Part shown: one piece after another, positions 51,448 through 63,399 of the stretch | Numbering within the stretch: position 1 is the stretch's first letter | Layout of the letters: each line of letters starts with the position of its first letter | From: Odobenus rosmarus divergens | Taxonomy: Eukaryota > Chordata > Mammalia > Carnivora > Odobenidae | Length of the DNA stretch: 64,000 nt | Assembly: GCF_000321225.1 (NCBI RefSeq) | Contig: NW_004451012.1 | Span: forward strand, 473,159 to 537,158 | Direction of reading: 5' to 3' | Made by a program: the position numbers and the translations under genes | Notes under the pieces: model-generated | Database searches by the model: none | The model's input: the letters and a program-made list of their open reading frames with translations, nothing else | Told to the model about the DNA's origin: nothing

Positions 51448-53202
51448 TGTGGCACGTTCTAAACCATGTAACTCAATCTGCAGAAACTTAAGGTAAAAAC
51501 AAACCAAAAAAAAAAAAAAAAAGTCTGTCATCTTAATTATAAGTTCCTAAGAAATCAGTCATCTAAAGCTGAAAATAAAACATGACATATGGTCTCTTTG
51601 GTATTTCTATGCCTCCAATTAAATATCTGGCTTTGATCGACATTTATTGAATGATAGCTATATTCTAAATTGAATTATTCATAGTAAATTCTTCTCCTTT
51701 TCCAAACTTTATCTCCTTTTGTAACTTCCGTCTGAATCCTCTACCAAGAAAGTAAACTCACCTATGTATTCCATCATATATAAACTTCTGGAACTTGAAG
51801 ATGATAGACTAATTATTTCAATATTAATTAACCATTTTCAAATCATTTTTCTGTTTTATAGACTTTAATGTTATGCATCTGTTGATTTTATTGAAATAGG
51901 AAAGTTAACATCCTCAGTACAGCCACTTTAAAATATTTATTGTATAATAGAATTTGTCATTGAAAAAAATCACAATTTTAATTTTAAAGATATATTTTAT
52001 ACAAACATGATATCTTATTATAAAGTAAAACTATAAATATGATCTAATAGCATGACTCAATGAGAAAAATCTAGTATCAGAGAAATATAAGTAAAAATGG
52101 CAAACACAGCTTGAGAAGCATGGGAATTATACCTAACCATGAACCTTTTGAGCATATTTAACATTCCTTCAGTTAAGGAAGGAATATTCTATTGCTTTAA
52201 ATATTTTAAAAGTTACTGAATAAATAATAAACCATAGAGAAATATGGCCTATATTGGTATGTTAAAGGGAAATAAAAAACTGATGAGCTATTCACTTTCA
52301 TATCTCTACTTTATAAAGTGACTCTCAAACAATTCTGGTGGGTGAAACAGATCCCAAGGTCTAAAAGAGACAATCCCAATTTCCTATTCCCCTAGGATGC
52401 AGTTAATTAACAAGAAAATAATTGTGTCCCCCAAAAGAGAAAGAGCCACGTTTCCTTAACGTGCCTACTTTGTAAATAAATTCTAAGTATGGATGACAAA
52501 GATTTGATTAAATGTTATGGTTTTGCCACACTGATGTCATGTATTTTCGTGAGCATTCAAAGACTGGAATACAAGAGCTAGGCAGTTTACTAAATGTGGT
52601 ATGATAATAAAAGTAAGATTAAAATAAATAATTTAATGGAGGAACAAAACCAAATTATTTTCTGGTGATACATGATAGCCTCTTACTTAATATCTTTAAT
52701 TGACTACTTAATGAGAATCTCAAACCATCTGTTATATATATATCTTGTTTGTTTGTTTGTTTGTAATTCTGCCTCACTTATATCCCACCCTAGTAAAAGC
52801 CTCCATCACAAACTCCAGCCACAAAACTGGGTGCCATATATGATACAAATATTTCTCTCATACTCACATCCAGTCCATTACAAAGTCCGATTAGTTTGCA
52901 CATCAAAATATTTCTCACTTAGTCCACTTATTTCCTGTACACATCAGTCTAAGCTACCATCATATTTCATTGAGCCTTCAAATCTAGAATCCTAACTGGT
53001 ATCTGTGCTTCTATATCCTCACCCTCCTTTTTCATGATATCAAAATGAACATCATTTCAAAATATATATAATAATAAATTACTCCTGCACTTGAAACCCT
53101 TAATAATTATTCCATTATGATTATAATAATAGATAATTCCATAAGATGGTCTAAAGATCCATATGATTTGGACACTAATTGGTTTTTTAATATCTGCATT
53201 TC

Positions 53203-53417
53203 TGGGGCACCTGGGTGGCTCAAAAGGTTAAGTGTCCAACTCGTGATTTTGGCTCAGGTCATGATCTCAGGGTCATGAGATCAAGCCCTGTGTTGGGCTC
53301 TGAGCTCAGCAGGAAATCTGCTTAAGATTCCCTCCCTCTCCTTTTGCCCCTCCCCCCACTCATGTGCATGCTCTCTTTCTCTCAAATAAATAAATAAATC
53401 TTTGAAAAAGAAAAATA
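53203..53417 (+). mobile_element. CAN-SINE nested in L2
   Basis: Head GGGGCACCTGGGTGGCTCA. Perfect 14-bp duplication AATATCTGCATTTC at 53189-53202 and 53418-53431. Confidence 0.95.
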
Positions 53418-53785
53418 AATATCTGCATTTCCTATTTCCAACTACATTAAACTTTATGTTTTGCTGGTTTGTGTCCTGAAACACATCTCAAAATCATTCT
53501 TTATACAGAAAACACTTCATCTTTTCTTTTTTGTCTGCCTGGAATGCTTTTCCGTTTGCTTTCACATGATTGCCTTCTTTAGATATCAGATCAAATATCA
53601 CCTTCTCTGAAGGTCCTTCATTTAGAATTAATCTATCTGTAAATGAACTTAATATCTATTATATAATCTTTTTATTTCTTTCACAGTGCTTACCATAATC
53701 TAAATATTGTTAGCCTATATATTTCGGTATTTTCTATCTCCAAACATTGTAATTTAAGCTCCTCGAGAACAGAAAGATGGTTTTG

Positions 53786-53981
53786 TTTTGTTTCATTTTG
53801 TTTTTAAGATTTTATTTATTTATTTGACAGAGAGAGAGCGCGCACAAGCAGGGGAAGTGGCAGGCAGAGGGAGAGAGAGAAGCAGAATCCCCTCGGAACA
53901 GGGAGCCTAATGCAGGGCTTGATCCCAGGACCCTGGGATCATGACCTAAGCCCAAGGCAGACTAAGCCACCCAGGTGCTAC
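53786..53981 (-). mobile_element. CAN-SINE nested in L2
   Basis: Reverse SINE with a deletion near the head ('ggcagactaagccacccagg'). Imperfect duplication CAGAAAGATGGTTTTG / CAGAGAGATGTTTTGG. Confidence 0.9.
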
Positions 53982-56219
53982 CAGAGAGATGTTTTGGTTC
54001 ACAACCTAGAAACATCCTTAGCACACAGTAGACAACATCAATAACTGGTTTTTGAACATGTGAATAAATTCTGATAAAGTCACCAATGTTCTAAGATTGA
54101 AAACATAGGGTCTTCAGAATATTTTCATATCTTCATATCACTTTATTAACCTAAGTCAACTCAAACAAATTTCTCACTCTCAGAAGAGTTCATTAGAAGT
54201 TATAGCATTTCTGCACTTCTTGAAAAATATTTTTGTTTGCCTCTTCAATAGCAATAGTGCCAATTAACTCCAAATTTGTCATGTGAATGGATAAATCCAT
54301 TATAAATCTAAAAAGAGAATTTTGCCATTGGATAGTGGGTAAGATCATGAGAACTTGTCCTCCCATATGGCAAAATCTCATTTTGATAGATTTTATATTT
54401 GACCCTAATCAGTAATAAGAACTCTTGCTTCCAACTGAGAAACAGGTATTGGACCTACCCTTCTGCTGTAAACATGTATAAAGTTTGCGAAATATGTAAA
54501 GCAATTCTTTTCATTTGAACTACAGACTGTTCAGGGCTATGATGCATGACAGATGGGAAACGCACAAGATGATCTTCATATTCAAGCCAACTTTCTACCG
54601 AGGGATAGTTTCTAAACTAAAGTGTAGGAAGATAAGTGTCATATGGAGAGCAGTGGTCTTGTAGAACAGAGGAAATAAATATCAGCATTTGAGGCTGATT
54701 TGGGAGATAAGATTTATAGGGCTGGGTATTAGAAATGTGTCTGTTCCTTTGCTTTCAACAATACTACTACAATAATCCAATACCCAGGAAGGATCCAAGA
54801 CATATAAATGTTAGGATTCGTGCTCTGATTATTTACATCAGAATCTCTAAGGTTGTAAGTTAGGTGTCAGTATTAAAAATTTCCCATGTGATTTTAATGT
54901 CTTGTGGGTTGATTGATACTAGCAGAGAAACACACTTTTTTTAAATAAACACATTTTTTATTTAATAATAACACGTTCCTAGAACTAGGCATACAGGATT
55001 TGTCTAAGTCTGAGGTTAGACCAGAATACAAAAACTTCCATCCCCACCACAAACGTAGTAGCAAGTAAAAACCCACAACACTGTACACTGGAGGAGGGAA
55101 AGGAGTACATAGAAAGTCTCCCGTGGTGCAGACATGTGGAAATAGCCAAAGCTGATGATGGTACAGTGACACTGAGAAAAATCCTCCAGATGACCAGCCC
55201 CTAAATGAGGCACAAGGCAATGGAAACCCAATGCTAGACAAATGTGAAGCTTGTGGCACAAGAACAAAAGCCAACTTTTGACTAGATTGACTCAACTGTT
55301 CATACTAATGTCCTAATGAAAGAGGGGGTATGCCCATATCCAATCATAAGTAGTGTTCAACTTGGTCTCTACCATTCCATACTAATGTCTGTTATTCAAT
55401 TTAAACAAAACAAGGAGATACAAAAGGATCAATTTAAAAAAAATTGTCAAAAAACAAAGTAATCAACAGAACCAGACTCAGAAATGGCCTTAGATGTTGG
55501 AATTACTAAACAGCATGATTAATATTAATATTTAATTTTAGAATATTAAAATTTAGAATTTTATTTCCAGTGGAAATGGAGAATGAGATAAGTGAGTAGA
55601 TGGACAATTATAGCAGACATATAGAAATAAGAAAAAGTTTAACAGAAGGTCTAGAAATATTAAGCAACATCAGGAATTTTGATATCTTCTCTGACATATA
55701 ATGGGCTTGGAAGTCATCACTGCTATTTTCAAAACATTACCACCACCACCACAAATAACAACAAACTGAAAAAAACCTCTTCTTAGATCCATCAGAAAAT
55801 TGAAGTCACGGGAAAATCATCACTCCAAAACCATACCAGAAATTGGTGAATACAAAGGACCACAGCCTAATGGGTGCAGAGGCCTATATAGGAAACCAAA
55901 GACAAAGATAAATTCTTTGAAAAGATACACTTCATTTTAAAAAGGCAGAGGAGGAATAAAGCACTACCTTACCAAGAGAGGAACAGGGATTAAGAATTAC
56001 ATTGATGTCTCATCAGAAATCATGCAAGCAAAAAGAGTGTGGAGTAAAATACTTAAAGTGTTGAAAGAAAAATATCAAGCTAGAGTTCAGTGTCTGGCAA
56101 AATTATTTGTCAAGAGTTAAGAAGAAATAAAGGTTTATAAACAACAGAAAAAGGGAATTTGTCACCAGTAGACCTACTTTGCAAGCAATATTAAATTCTT
56201 CAGAGGCAAAAATGATATA

Positions 56220-56598
56220 AGTCACTGTTGAATCACAGACCTGTACCTCTGAAACAAATAATACATTATATGTTAAAAAAAAAAAAAAGAAGATAGTGGG
56301 AAGGGAAAAATGAAGGGGGGAAATCAGAGGGGGAGATGAACCATGAGAGACTATGGACTCTGAGAAACAANNNNNNNNNNNNNNNNNNNNNNNNNNNNNN
56401 NNNNNNNNNNNNNNNNNNNNAGGGTTTTAGAGGGGAGGGGGGTGGGGTGATGGGTTAGCCCGGTGATGGGTATTAAAGAGGGCACGTATTGAATGGAGCA
56501 GTGGGTGTTATATACAAACAATGAATCATGGAGCACTACATCAAAAACTAATGATGTAAAGTATGGTGATTAACATTACATAATAAAATTAAATTTAA
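56220..56598 (+). mobile_element. Young LINE-1 3' end nested in old L1
   Basis: Carnivore L1 3' UTR from 'gaatcacagacctgtacctc' to an A-rich tail. Perfect 12-bp duplication AAAAATGATATA at 56208-56219 and 56599-56610. It contains an assembly gap. Confidence 0.93.
56371..56420. other. Assembly gap (50 N)
   Basis: Fifty Ns inside the L1 3' UTR. The apparent ORF spanning it with X residues is an artefact. Confidence 1.
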
Positions 56599-57344
56599 AA
56601 AAATGATATAGGTCAAAAACTCAGATCTACATCAAGAAGGAAAAGCATTAGAGAATAAATAAATGGAGTTACAACAAAATCTTTTCTGTTTCCTAACTAA
56701 CATGACAGATAAGTGTTCAAAATAATAGTACAAAAGCGTATTATGTACATTATGGGTAAGTGAAATGAATGACATCAATATTATACGTGATGGCAGGGAG
56801 GAATTAGGAATACTCCTTTTTGAGGTCCATCAAATAACTTGAAACAGTATAATGTTATTTGAAAGTGGACTTAGATTATTGTAAATGTATTTGTAAGCTC
56901 TAGGGAAACCACTATTTTTTTAAAAGCGTAATATGCTCAAAGAGGAGATAAAAGAGAATTATATAAAATGCTCTACTAGATTTACAGAAGGCAAAAAATA
57001 AAGGAGTGAAGGGAGTTTATTAAAAATAAAGAAAACCATAAGAATTTTTTAAAAGCTCCAAATTCTGTATTATTCCACTTAGATTACTACTGACTTCAAA
57101 TGTGAATGGTCTAAATTTACCAATTAAAAGACATAGACTGTGAGTGTGGATTAAAAACAAACAAATGACCATCCAAGCTCCAACTGCATGTTGTTTATAA
57201 GAACCCCATTATAAATATAAAGACACAGGTATACTAATGTAAAGAACCAGAGAAAGATATGCTGTGTTAACACCAAAGGAAAGCTGGAGTGGCTACATTA
57301 ATTTTGGCTAAAGCGAACTTCAGAATAAAGACAATCGTCAGTAA

Positions 57345-57655
57345 AAAGGATAATATATGATTTCACTCATATGTGTAATTTAAGAAACAAAACAGATGAA
57401 ACATAAGGAAAAGAAGGAAAAACAAAATAATAAAAAAACAGAGAAGGAGGCAAACCATAAGGGACTTAACTGTGGAAATAAACTGCGGGTTGCTGTAGGG
57501 GAGGTGGGGGGGAATGGGGTAATTGGGTGATGGGCATTAAGGAGGGCACTTGATATAATGACCACTGGGTGTTATATGTAAGTGATGAATCACTAAATTC
57601 TACCCTGAAACTAATATTACACTGTATTTTAACTAAATAGAATTTAAAAAAGGAA
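57345..57655 (+). mobile_element. LINE-1 3' end (older carnivore type) nested in old L1
   Basis: 'tatgatttcactcatatgtg', 'gggtaattgggtgatgggca', 'aaactaatattacactgtat' and an A-rich end. It interrupts the old ORF2 reading. Target duplication not certain. Confidence 0.8.
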
Positions 57656-58799
57656 AGCATTGCAAAATGTTAAAAGAGTCATAACAATCACCAGAATCAG
57701 ACTCAGAGATTATTTTAGATACTGGATCTATTGAACAGAAAGCTTATAATAACTATGGTTAAGACACCAAAGTCCTGAATTTGTATGCACTTAACAATAA
57801 AACATTAAAATGTAAGGCTAAAACTAAGAGAACTAGAGGAGAAATAGATGAACCCATTATTATAGTTGGAGACTTCAACACATTTGTCAGTAATTTACAG
57901 ATCCAACAGGCAGAAAATCAGTTAGACTATAACCAAATAGAACAGTAACATCAATGAACTGGATTTAGTTGACGTTTATAGAATATTTCACCCCAAAACA
58001 GCACAATGTAAAATTTTCTCTAATTTGCATTCATCAGGATTTACAAATTTCTGGGTCATTACATATACCCTCACAAATTTAAAAAGAATAGAAATCATAC
58101 CAAGTATAATCTCAGATTACAATGAATTAAACTAGAAGTTAATAACAGAAATATAGCTGGAGATTTTTTAAATATTTGGACATTAAACAACACACTTCTA
58201 ATTAATATATGATTCAAATAAGTCTCAAGAGAATTTCAAAAATTCATTGAACCAAATGAAAATGCATCCTACTAAAATTTGTCATGCACTGAAAGTAGTA
58301 CTTTGAGGGAAATTTATAGCATTGAGTACATACACAGAAAAGAAAGATGTAAAATCTAAGCTTCCACTTTAGGGAACTAGAGAAAGAAGATTAATATGAA
58401 TCTGATTCAAGTAAAAAAGAGATATATTAAAAGATGAATCAAACATCATTGAAACTTACAACAGGTAAACAACAGAGAAACCAATGAAACCAAAAGCTTG
58501 TCCTTTGAAAATATTGTAAAATTGATAAACCTTTAGCCAGGCTAAACAAGAAAAAAAAAATAGAATCCTCGGTCAAATTACTAATATCTGAAATGAAAGA
58601 GGGATGGTCACTACTTATTCCATGAACATTAAAAGGAAAATAAATTATGAAGAACTCTGTGCCCACAGATTTCATAATGTAGATGAAATGGACCATTTCC
58701 TTAAAAAATACAGTCTACTAAGGCTAGTACTAGGGAAATAGATAATATGAACAGTTCTGTATCTATTAAAGGAATTGAATCCACAAATTAATAACCTTC

Positions 58800-58803
<4 letters not shown>

Positions 58804-58840
<37 letters not shown>
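58804..58840 (+). repeat. CA microsatellite
   Basis: About eighteen uninterrupted CA units within the old L1 body. Confidence 0.97.
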
Positions 58841-58842
<2 letters not shown>

Positions 58843-59414
58843 CAGATAGTTTCACTGGTGAATTCTAAATATTTAAAGAAGAAATTGTACAAATTCTCCT
58901 TAAGATCTTCTGGAAAGTACACGCAGAGGGAACTCTTCCTAACTCATATGAGGTTAGCATTACCCTCACACCAAAACCATATAAAGGCATGGGAAAACTA
59001 AAGGCTGGTTATAAATGCAGATAAGAAAATCCTCAAAAATATTTTAGCAAAATCAGTCTAACAAAGTGGAAATTACTCCATGTGTTCAAGGCTAGCTAAA
59101 TATTCAAAAATCAATTAATGTTAAGAAAAATAATGTGATCCAATTAATAGATGCAGAAAAAAGCAATTTCAATACACATTCATTAAAAACAAAAACCAAC
59201 AAACAGAAAACAAAAAACAAAAAACAAAACACCTCAGTCAGTAGGAATAAAGGGGAACCTTCACTAGATAAAAACATTTCTACAACAAACCTACAGTTAA
59301 TGCTACACTTAATAGTCAGTAACTGAATGTTTTTCCACATCGGCCTGGATATCCTGTCTACTGCAATAAGCAAGAAAAGGAAAGAAGAGGTAAGAAAGGA
59401 ATAAAAGTATCTTT

Positions 59415-59592
59415 AGGGGCACCTGGGTGGCTCGATCAGTAAAATGTCTGTCTGTGGGCTTGGGTTGTGATCTCAGGGTCCTGGGGTTAAACCCTGCTCA
59501 GTGGGGAGTCGGCTTCTCCCTCTTCCTTCTGCCCCTCCACCCCACTCATGCTCTCTTTCTGTCTCAAATGGATAAATTAAATCTTTAAAAAA
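59415..59592 (+). mobile_element. CAN-SINE nested in L1
   Basis: Head GGGGCACCTGGGTGGCTCGA. Perfect 12-bp duplication AAAAGTATCTTT at 59403-59414 and 59593-59604. Confidence 0.95.
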
Positions 59593-60455
59593 AAAAGTAT
59601 CTTTGTCTTCAGATGTATGATTTTCTATGTAGAAAATCCCAAAGAATCAACAAAACAACAAGAGATCCTGGAACTGAGAGCTATCATAGCAAGCTTACAG
59701 GCAACAAGTTTAAGATAGAAATCCTATTGCCATTTTATATACTATCAATGAAAAATTGAACTTGATGTTAAAAACACAATATTATTTATATTAACACCCC
59801 AAATGAAATACTTAGGCAGAAATTTAACAAAATATGTAAAAAAATTGTATGAATAAAAACTATGAAACTCAAATGAAATAAAAAAGATCTAAGTAGAGAA
59901 AAACCTTATTTCATAGAGGGGAGTGTCAGGGGTGTAGTTATTCCCAACTTGATCTATAGATTAAATGCAATCTCAGTCAAAATCCTGACAAGTTGTTTTG
60001 TGCATATCAGCAAACTGAATTGGAAAGTTTCTATGCAATGGCAAAAGACGGAATAGCTAACACAATATTAAAGAAAAATGAAATCAGAGGACTTCTACTA
60101 CTCGACTTTAAGATTCACTCTAAAGTCACAGCAATGAAGACAGCGTGGTATTATTGGTGGAAATATAGACCAACAGATGAATGGAAGAAATAGAGAACTT
60201 GGAAATAGGCCACATAAATATAGTTAACTGATCTTTGACAAAGAGCAAAGGCAATACAATAAAGGAAGGATACTCTTTTCAGCAAATTATTCTAGAACAT
60301 GTGGACATCCACATGCAAAAGAGAGAGGGGGGAGAGAAAGAATCTAGACACAAACCTTACACATTTCATAAACATTAACTCAAAAAGGATTATACACCAA
60401 AATGTAAAATGCAAAACTATAAAATTTCTAGAAAAAAGAGGAAATTCTAAGGGAC

Positions 60456-61310
60456 TTCGGGCTTGGAAATTAGTTTTTAAATACAACACCAAAAGCCAGT
60501 CCCTTGGGTATCCCCAGAGAAGTTGGATCTTTGGACACTTTTCCAGTTCTTTCCTTCCCCAGGGTGAAACTGAGAATTGGGATTTTTTTTTCACTTGTTT
60601 GCTTTACACTAAATGAGAAGGAGGAATTATGGTGACTAGTATCATGCTAGGTCGGACTCCTGTCTTTGTTTTCACTGGTACATAGGTGACTTAAGTATGC
60701 CAGTTCCCATCACTGCTCCAAGACAGGTAACAGAAGAAGCTAGTCCTTTAGGCAGCCCTCAAAAGTGTTAGGGCATTGGAGGTATAGTCCAACTCTTTCT
60801 CTCCTAGGGAAAAGCCAAGAGCAGGGACTTATTGCACACTTGCTCTGTACTGGGCTGGGGCAGGGAGAGATGTGGAAAGTGCCTAAACACTAGTGCAAGT
60901 TATGGCTTTTTTTTTTTTTTTTTCTGTAGCCCCCAGGAGACTAGTGTATGACAGACCCCATCAGCAATCCAGGACAGGAGATACAGATCACCATCCCTTG
61001 TGTAAGAGCCAGAAAATCAGGGTACTAGATGTGTGGTCCAACTCCTTCACTCTTCGGAAAGAAACTGGGAGCTGGGGGTTTCCTTCCTGATTGGATGTGT
61101 GGCACTGTGCTGGGAGTGGCTGTTATAGCAAGAGAATGTCTTATCTTTTCCTACCCGTTTTGATGTGGCTGGATTTTCACTCACCCAGGGTAGAGGAGTC
61201 TTTCTACCAATTTCTGGATTTCTCACAGAATTGATCCATGTGTTGATATTAAATCAGTGTATCCGTGGGAGGATGGAGAGTCTGGGGTTTCCTCTTCTGC
61301 CATCCCACTC
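60456..61310 (-). mobile_element. LINE-1 5' end (old, antisense) with repeated units
   Basis: Read on the minus strand from 61310 it starts like an old mammalian L1 5' UTR: 'gatggcagaagaggaaacc', 'catcctcccacggatacact', 'gtgagaaatccagaaattgg', 'acatcaaaacgggtaggaaa'. Two and a half diverged units of about 250 bp follow (61150-61000, 61000-60750, 60750-60500), recognisable by recurring 'ggagttggaccaca'-like and 'cctgtcctggattgctgatg'-like blocks. A T16 run lies at 60907-60922. Confidence 0.6.
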
Positions 61311-61429
61311 CATGTATTCTTTGTAGTGTCTTTCTTATTGATATTCTTTCAAATATTTTCTTATCATTAGTACTTAGCGATTCCGTTATGCTCTTCTTTG
61401 GTTCCTTTTCTTTATTCTTCGGTGAGGGG

Positions 61430-61935
61430 TTTGATGAGCTCATAGAATCACTTTTGCATAACTTTAATCAAATTTGGAAAATTATTGGTGTTATTTATTC
61501 AACAGCTTGTTTCTGTTTTCTGCTTTATTCTAGCACTCCTAATAGGAGGGCACATGTCTGAGACACTTGATATCTTCCCATGGGTCCCCCAAACTCTGTT
61601 CTCTTTTTTATCTTTTTCCCCTTCTGTACTCATAGCTTTTCTCCACTTAGCATAGTTGCATAGTTCTTATTGCTATATCTTCAGGCACAATGTCTACCTT
61701 TGTGGATGTGATATGGTTACTTGGAGGGAATGTATATTATAATGTTGTTGGATATAATGCTCTATATAATTTCAGTTGGAATGGTTTGGTTGATAGATTA
61801 TTCAAATCCACTCTACTCTTACTGCTTTTATCATCTATTTTTCTTTCAATTTGAAAGAGGGGCTTTAAAATCTCCAGCTGTAAATGTATATGCCTTTTAA
61901 AAAATTTTAGTTCTTTCAACTTTTGATTCATGTAT
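61430..61935 (-). mobile_element. Old LINE-1 fragment (antisense)
   Basis: Antisense L1: 'ttaatcaaatttggaaaatt', 'ttcccatgggtcccccaaac', 'gaggggctttaaaatctcca', 'ttagttctttcaacttttg'. Confidence 0.65.
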
Positions 61936-61971
61936 CGGAAAGAAACTGGGAGCTGGGGGTTCCCCCATGGG

Positions 61972-62072
61972 GAAAGAACCCAAACTAGAAAGAGTGATAG
62001 TGTTCAGGGAAAAATGAACCCAAAATGAAAGAACCCAAACTAGAAAGAGTGATAGTGTTCAGGGAAAAATGA
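61972..62072 (+). repeat. 46-bp exact direct repeat (period 55)
   Basis: A 46-bp block starting GAAAGAACCCAAACTAGAAA and ending AGGGAAAAATGA is present at 61972-62017 and 62027-62072, identical, with 9 bp (ACCCAAAAT) between. Confidence 0.97.
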
Positions 62073-62089
62073 GTAAAATTTAAAAGACT

Positions 62090-62216
62090 CTTGGAGTGCC
62101 TGGCTGGCTCAGTCGGAAGAGTTTGTGACTCTTGATCTTGGGGTTGTGATTTCAAGCCCAATAATGGGTGCAAAGATTACTTAAATAAAATAAACTTTAA
62201 AAAAATTTAAAAAATC
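62090..62216 (+). mobile_element. Short older tRNA-type SINE
   Basis: 'gtgcctggctggctcagtcg' head, 'gactcttgatcttggggttg', A-rich tail. Short duplication AAAAGACT at 62082-62089 and 62217-62224. Confidence 0.8.
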
Positions 62217-62289
62217 AAAAGACTTTCTGGATGAGAAAACAGACCAGGGAAATTCAACTTAACATAAATAAATGAACAGTCCTGCACTT

Positions 62290-62475
62290 AGATCCAAACC
62301 TAACTACATACAGATACTCCATAAATAAATAAATATTTATTTATTTTAAATATCACATATTTATTTTTATGTATATTAAATATGTATTATATTATTTATA
62401 TTTATACATTATATATTATAATATATTGCATATAGATAGATATAAGACATCTAAGGTCTAATATAAGATATATGT
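62290..62475 (+). repeat. AT-rich low-complexity tract
   Basis: Irregular ATTT/TATA runs with several hairpin-capable palindromes. Confidence 0.85.
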
Positions 62476-62594
62476 AAGATATCTATTTTATATTAGAATC
62501 ACACATGAAATAGAATTAGGAGTTGAAGCTGGACTATATATTCATGGCATAATAGAATGAAATAGACTGCATTGTTTCTACAAATTTCATAATT

Positions 62595-62868
62595 AGGTTT
62601 AGATGGGGTGATCAGGGCCCCACCCTTATGAGGAACTTGGGCCCTTGTAAGAGGCACCAGAAAGCTTGGTCTCTCTCTCTCTGCCATGTAAGGACACAGC
62701 AAGATGGTGACCATCTACAAGCCTGGAAGAGAGCTTTCACCAGAACCCTACCATTGCTGGCATCTTGATTTCACACTTACAACCTCCAGAAATGTGAAAA
62801 TAAATTTCTGTTGTTTAAGCCACTGGATCTATGGTATTTTGTTACGACAACCTGAACAGACAGACTTA
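62595..62868 (+). mobile_element. MaLR (MLT1/MST-type) LTR, sense
   Basis: The LTR 3' half shows 'gccatgtaaggacacagcaa', 'cctccagaaatgtgaaaata', 'aatttctgttgtttaagcca' and the end 'tggtattttgttacgacaac'. The AATAAA polyadenylation signal is retained. A non-coding remnant. Confidence 0.82.
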
Positions 62869-63185
62869 GACATAAAATAATATGGCTTCTTTATAGAGGC
62901 TTTATTAATAAAGGAAAATGTTTCAGGGGGAAGAATATTGGTTGTCAAAGAAGAGTCTCAGTGACAGAGTCAAGTGCATCCAGAGTTTAAAAGTCAAGAT
63001 AATGTGAGTACTTGAAAATATTATCTGAGAGTTTCCTTAGATTTAGAAGGGATATAATATAATCAGCTGAACTCTAAGCACTGGTATAAAATACTTTGTG
63101 TCTCTCTCATTTCAAATAATGTAAACAAGCAAGAAAAAAAATCTTCTCATTTATCTCTCCAGGTCTACTCTATCTTAAATCTTCT

Positions 63186-63360
63186 GTGTCAGTGTCCTAG
63201 GGCTGCTATAACAGTACCACAAACTGGGTGATTTGAAATAACAGAAATTTGTTCTATTATAGTTCTTGTGGTTAGAAATCTGAAAACATGGTTTCAGTAC
63301 GGCTATGCTTTCTGAAAGTTCTAGGGAAGAATCTGTTCCATGACTCTCTCTTAACTTCTG
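63186..63360 (-). mobile_element. MaLR (MLT1/MST-type) LTR 3' end, antisense
   Basis: 'gtgtcctagggctgctataa', 'ccacaaactgggtgattt' and 'aacagaaatttgttctatta' are the reverse complement of the same LTR class. Confidence 0.75.
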
Positions 63361-63399
63361 GTGTTTATCAGCAATCTTTGGCTTCAACCACCATTTCTC

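Larger units (their letters stand above)
52760..54060 (+). mobile_element. LINE-2, interrupted by two SINEs
   Basis: Sense L2 pieces in order: 'catccagtccattacaaag' (about 52870), 'ctaagctaccatcatatttc', 'tctgcctggaatgctttt' (53535), 'tcagatcaaatatcacctt', 'agctcctcgagaacagaaag' and, after the second SINE, 'ctagaaacatccttagcaca'. The final part matches the L2 3' end. Confidence 0.8.
55440..60455 (+). mobile_element. Near full-length old LINE-1, with nested insertions
   Basis: Sense L1 from the ORF1 region ('acagaaccagactcagaaat', 'aagtgttgaaagaaaaatat', 'ccagtagacctactttgcaa') through ORF2 ('agttggagacttcaacac' at about 57865, 'gaggttagcattaccctcac' at about 58950) to the ORF2 C-terminal end. 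At 59993-60193 a piece of ORF2 still reads LESFYAMAKDGIANTILKK. Heavily decayed. Inside are L1 insertions at 56220 and 57345, a SINE at 59415 and a CA repeat at 58804. Confidence 0.85.

Noticed and set aside
54894..55295. Open frame of 133 codons on the minus strand, plus a second nested frame
   Set aside because: Composition looks like non-coding sequence; no family match by eye and adjacent to the old L1. Could be retroelement debris; not supported as a gene.
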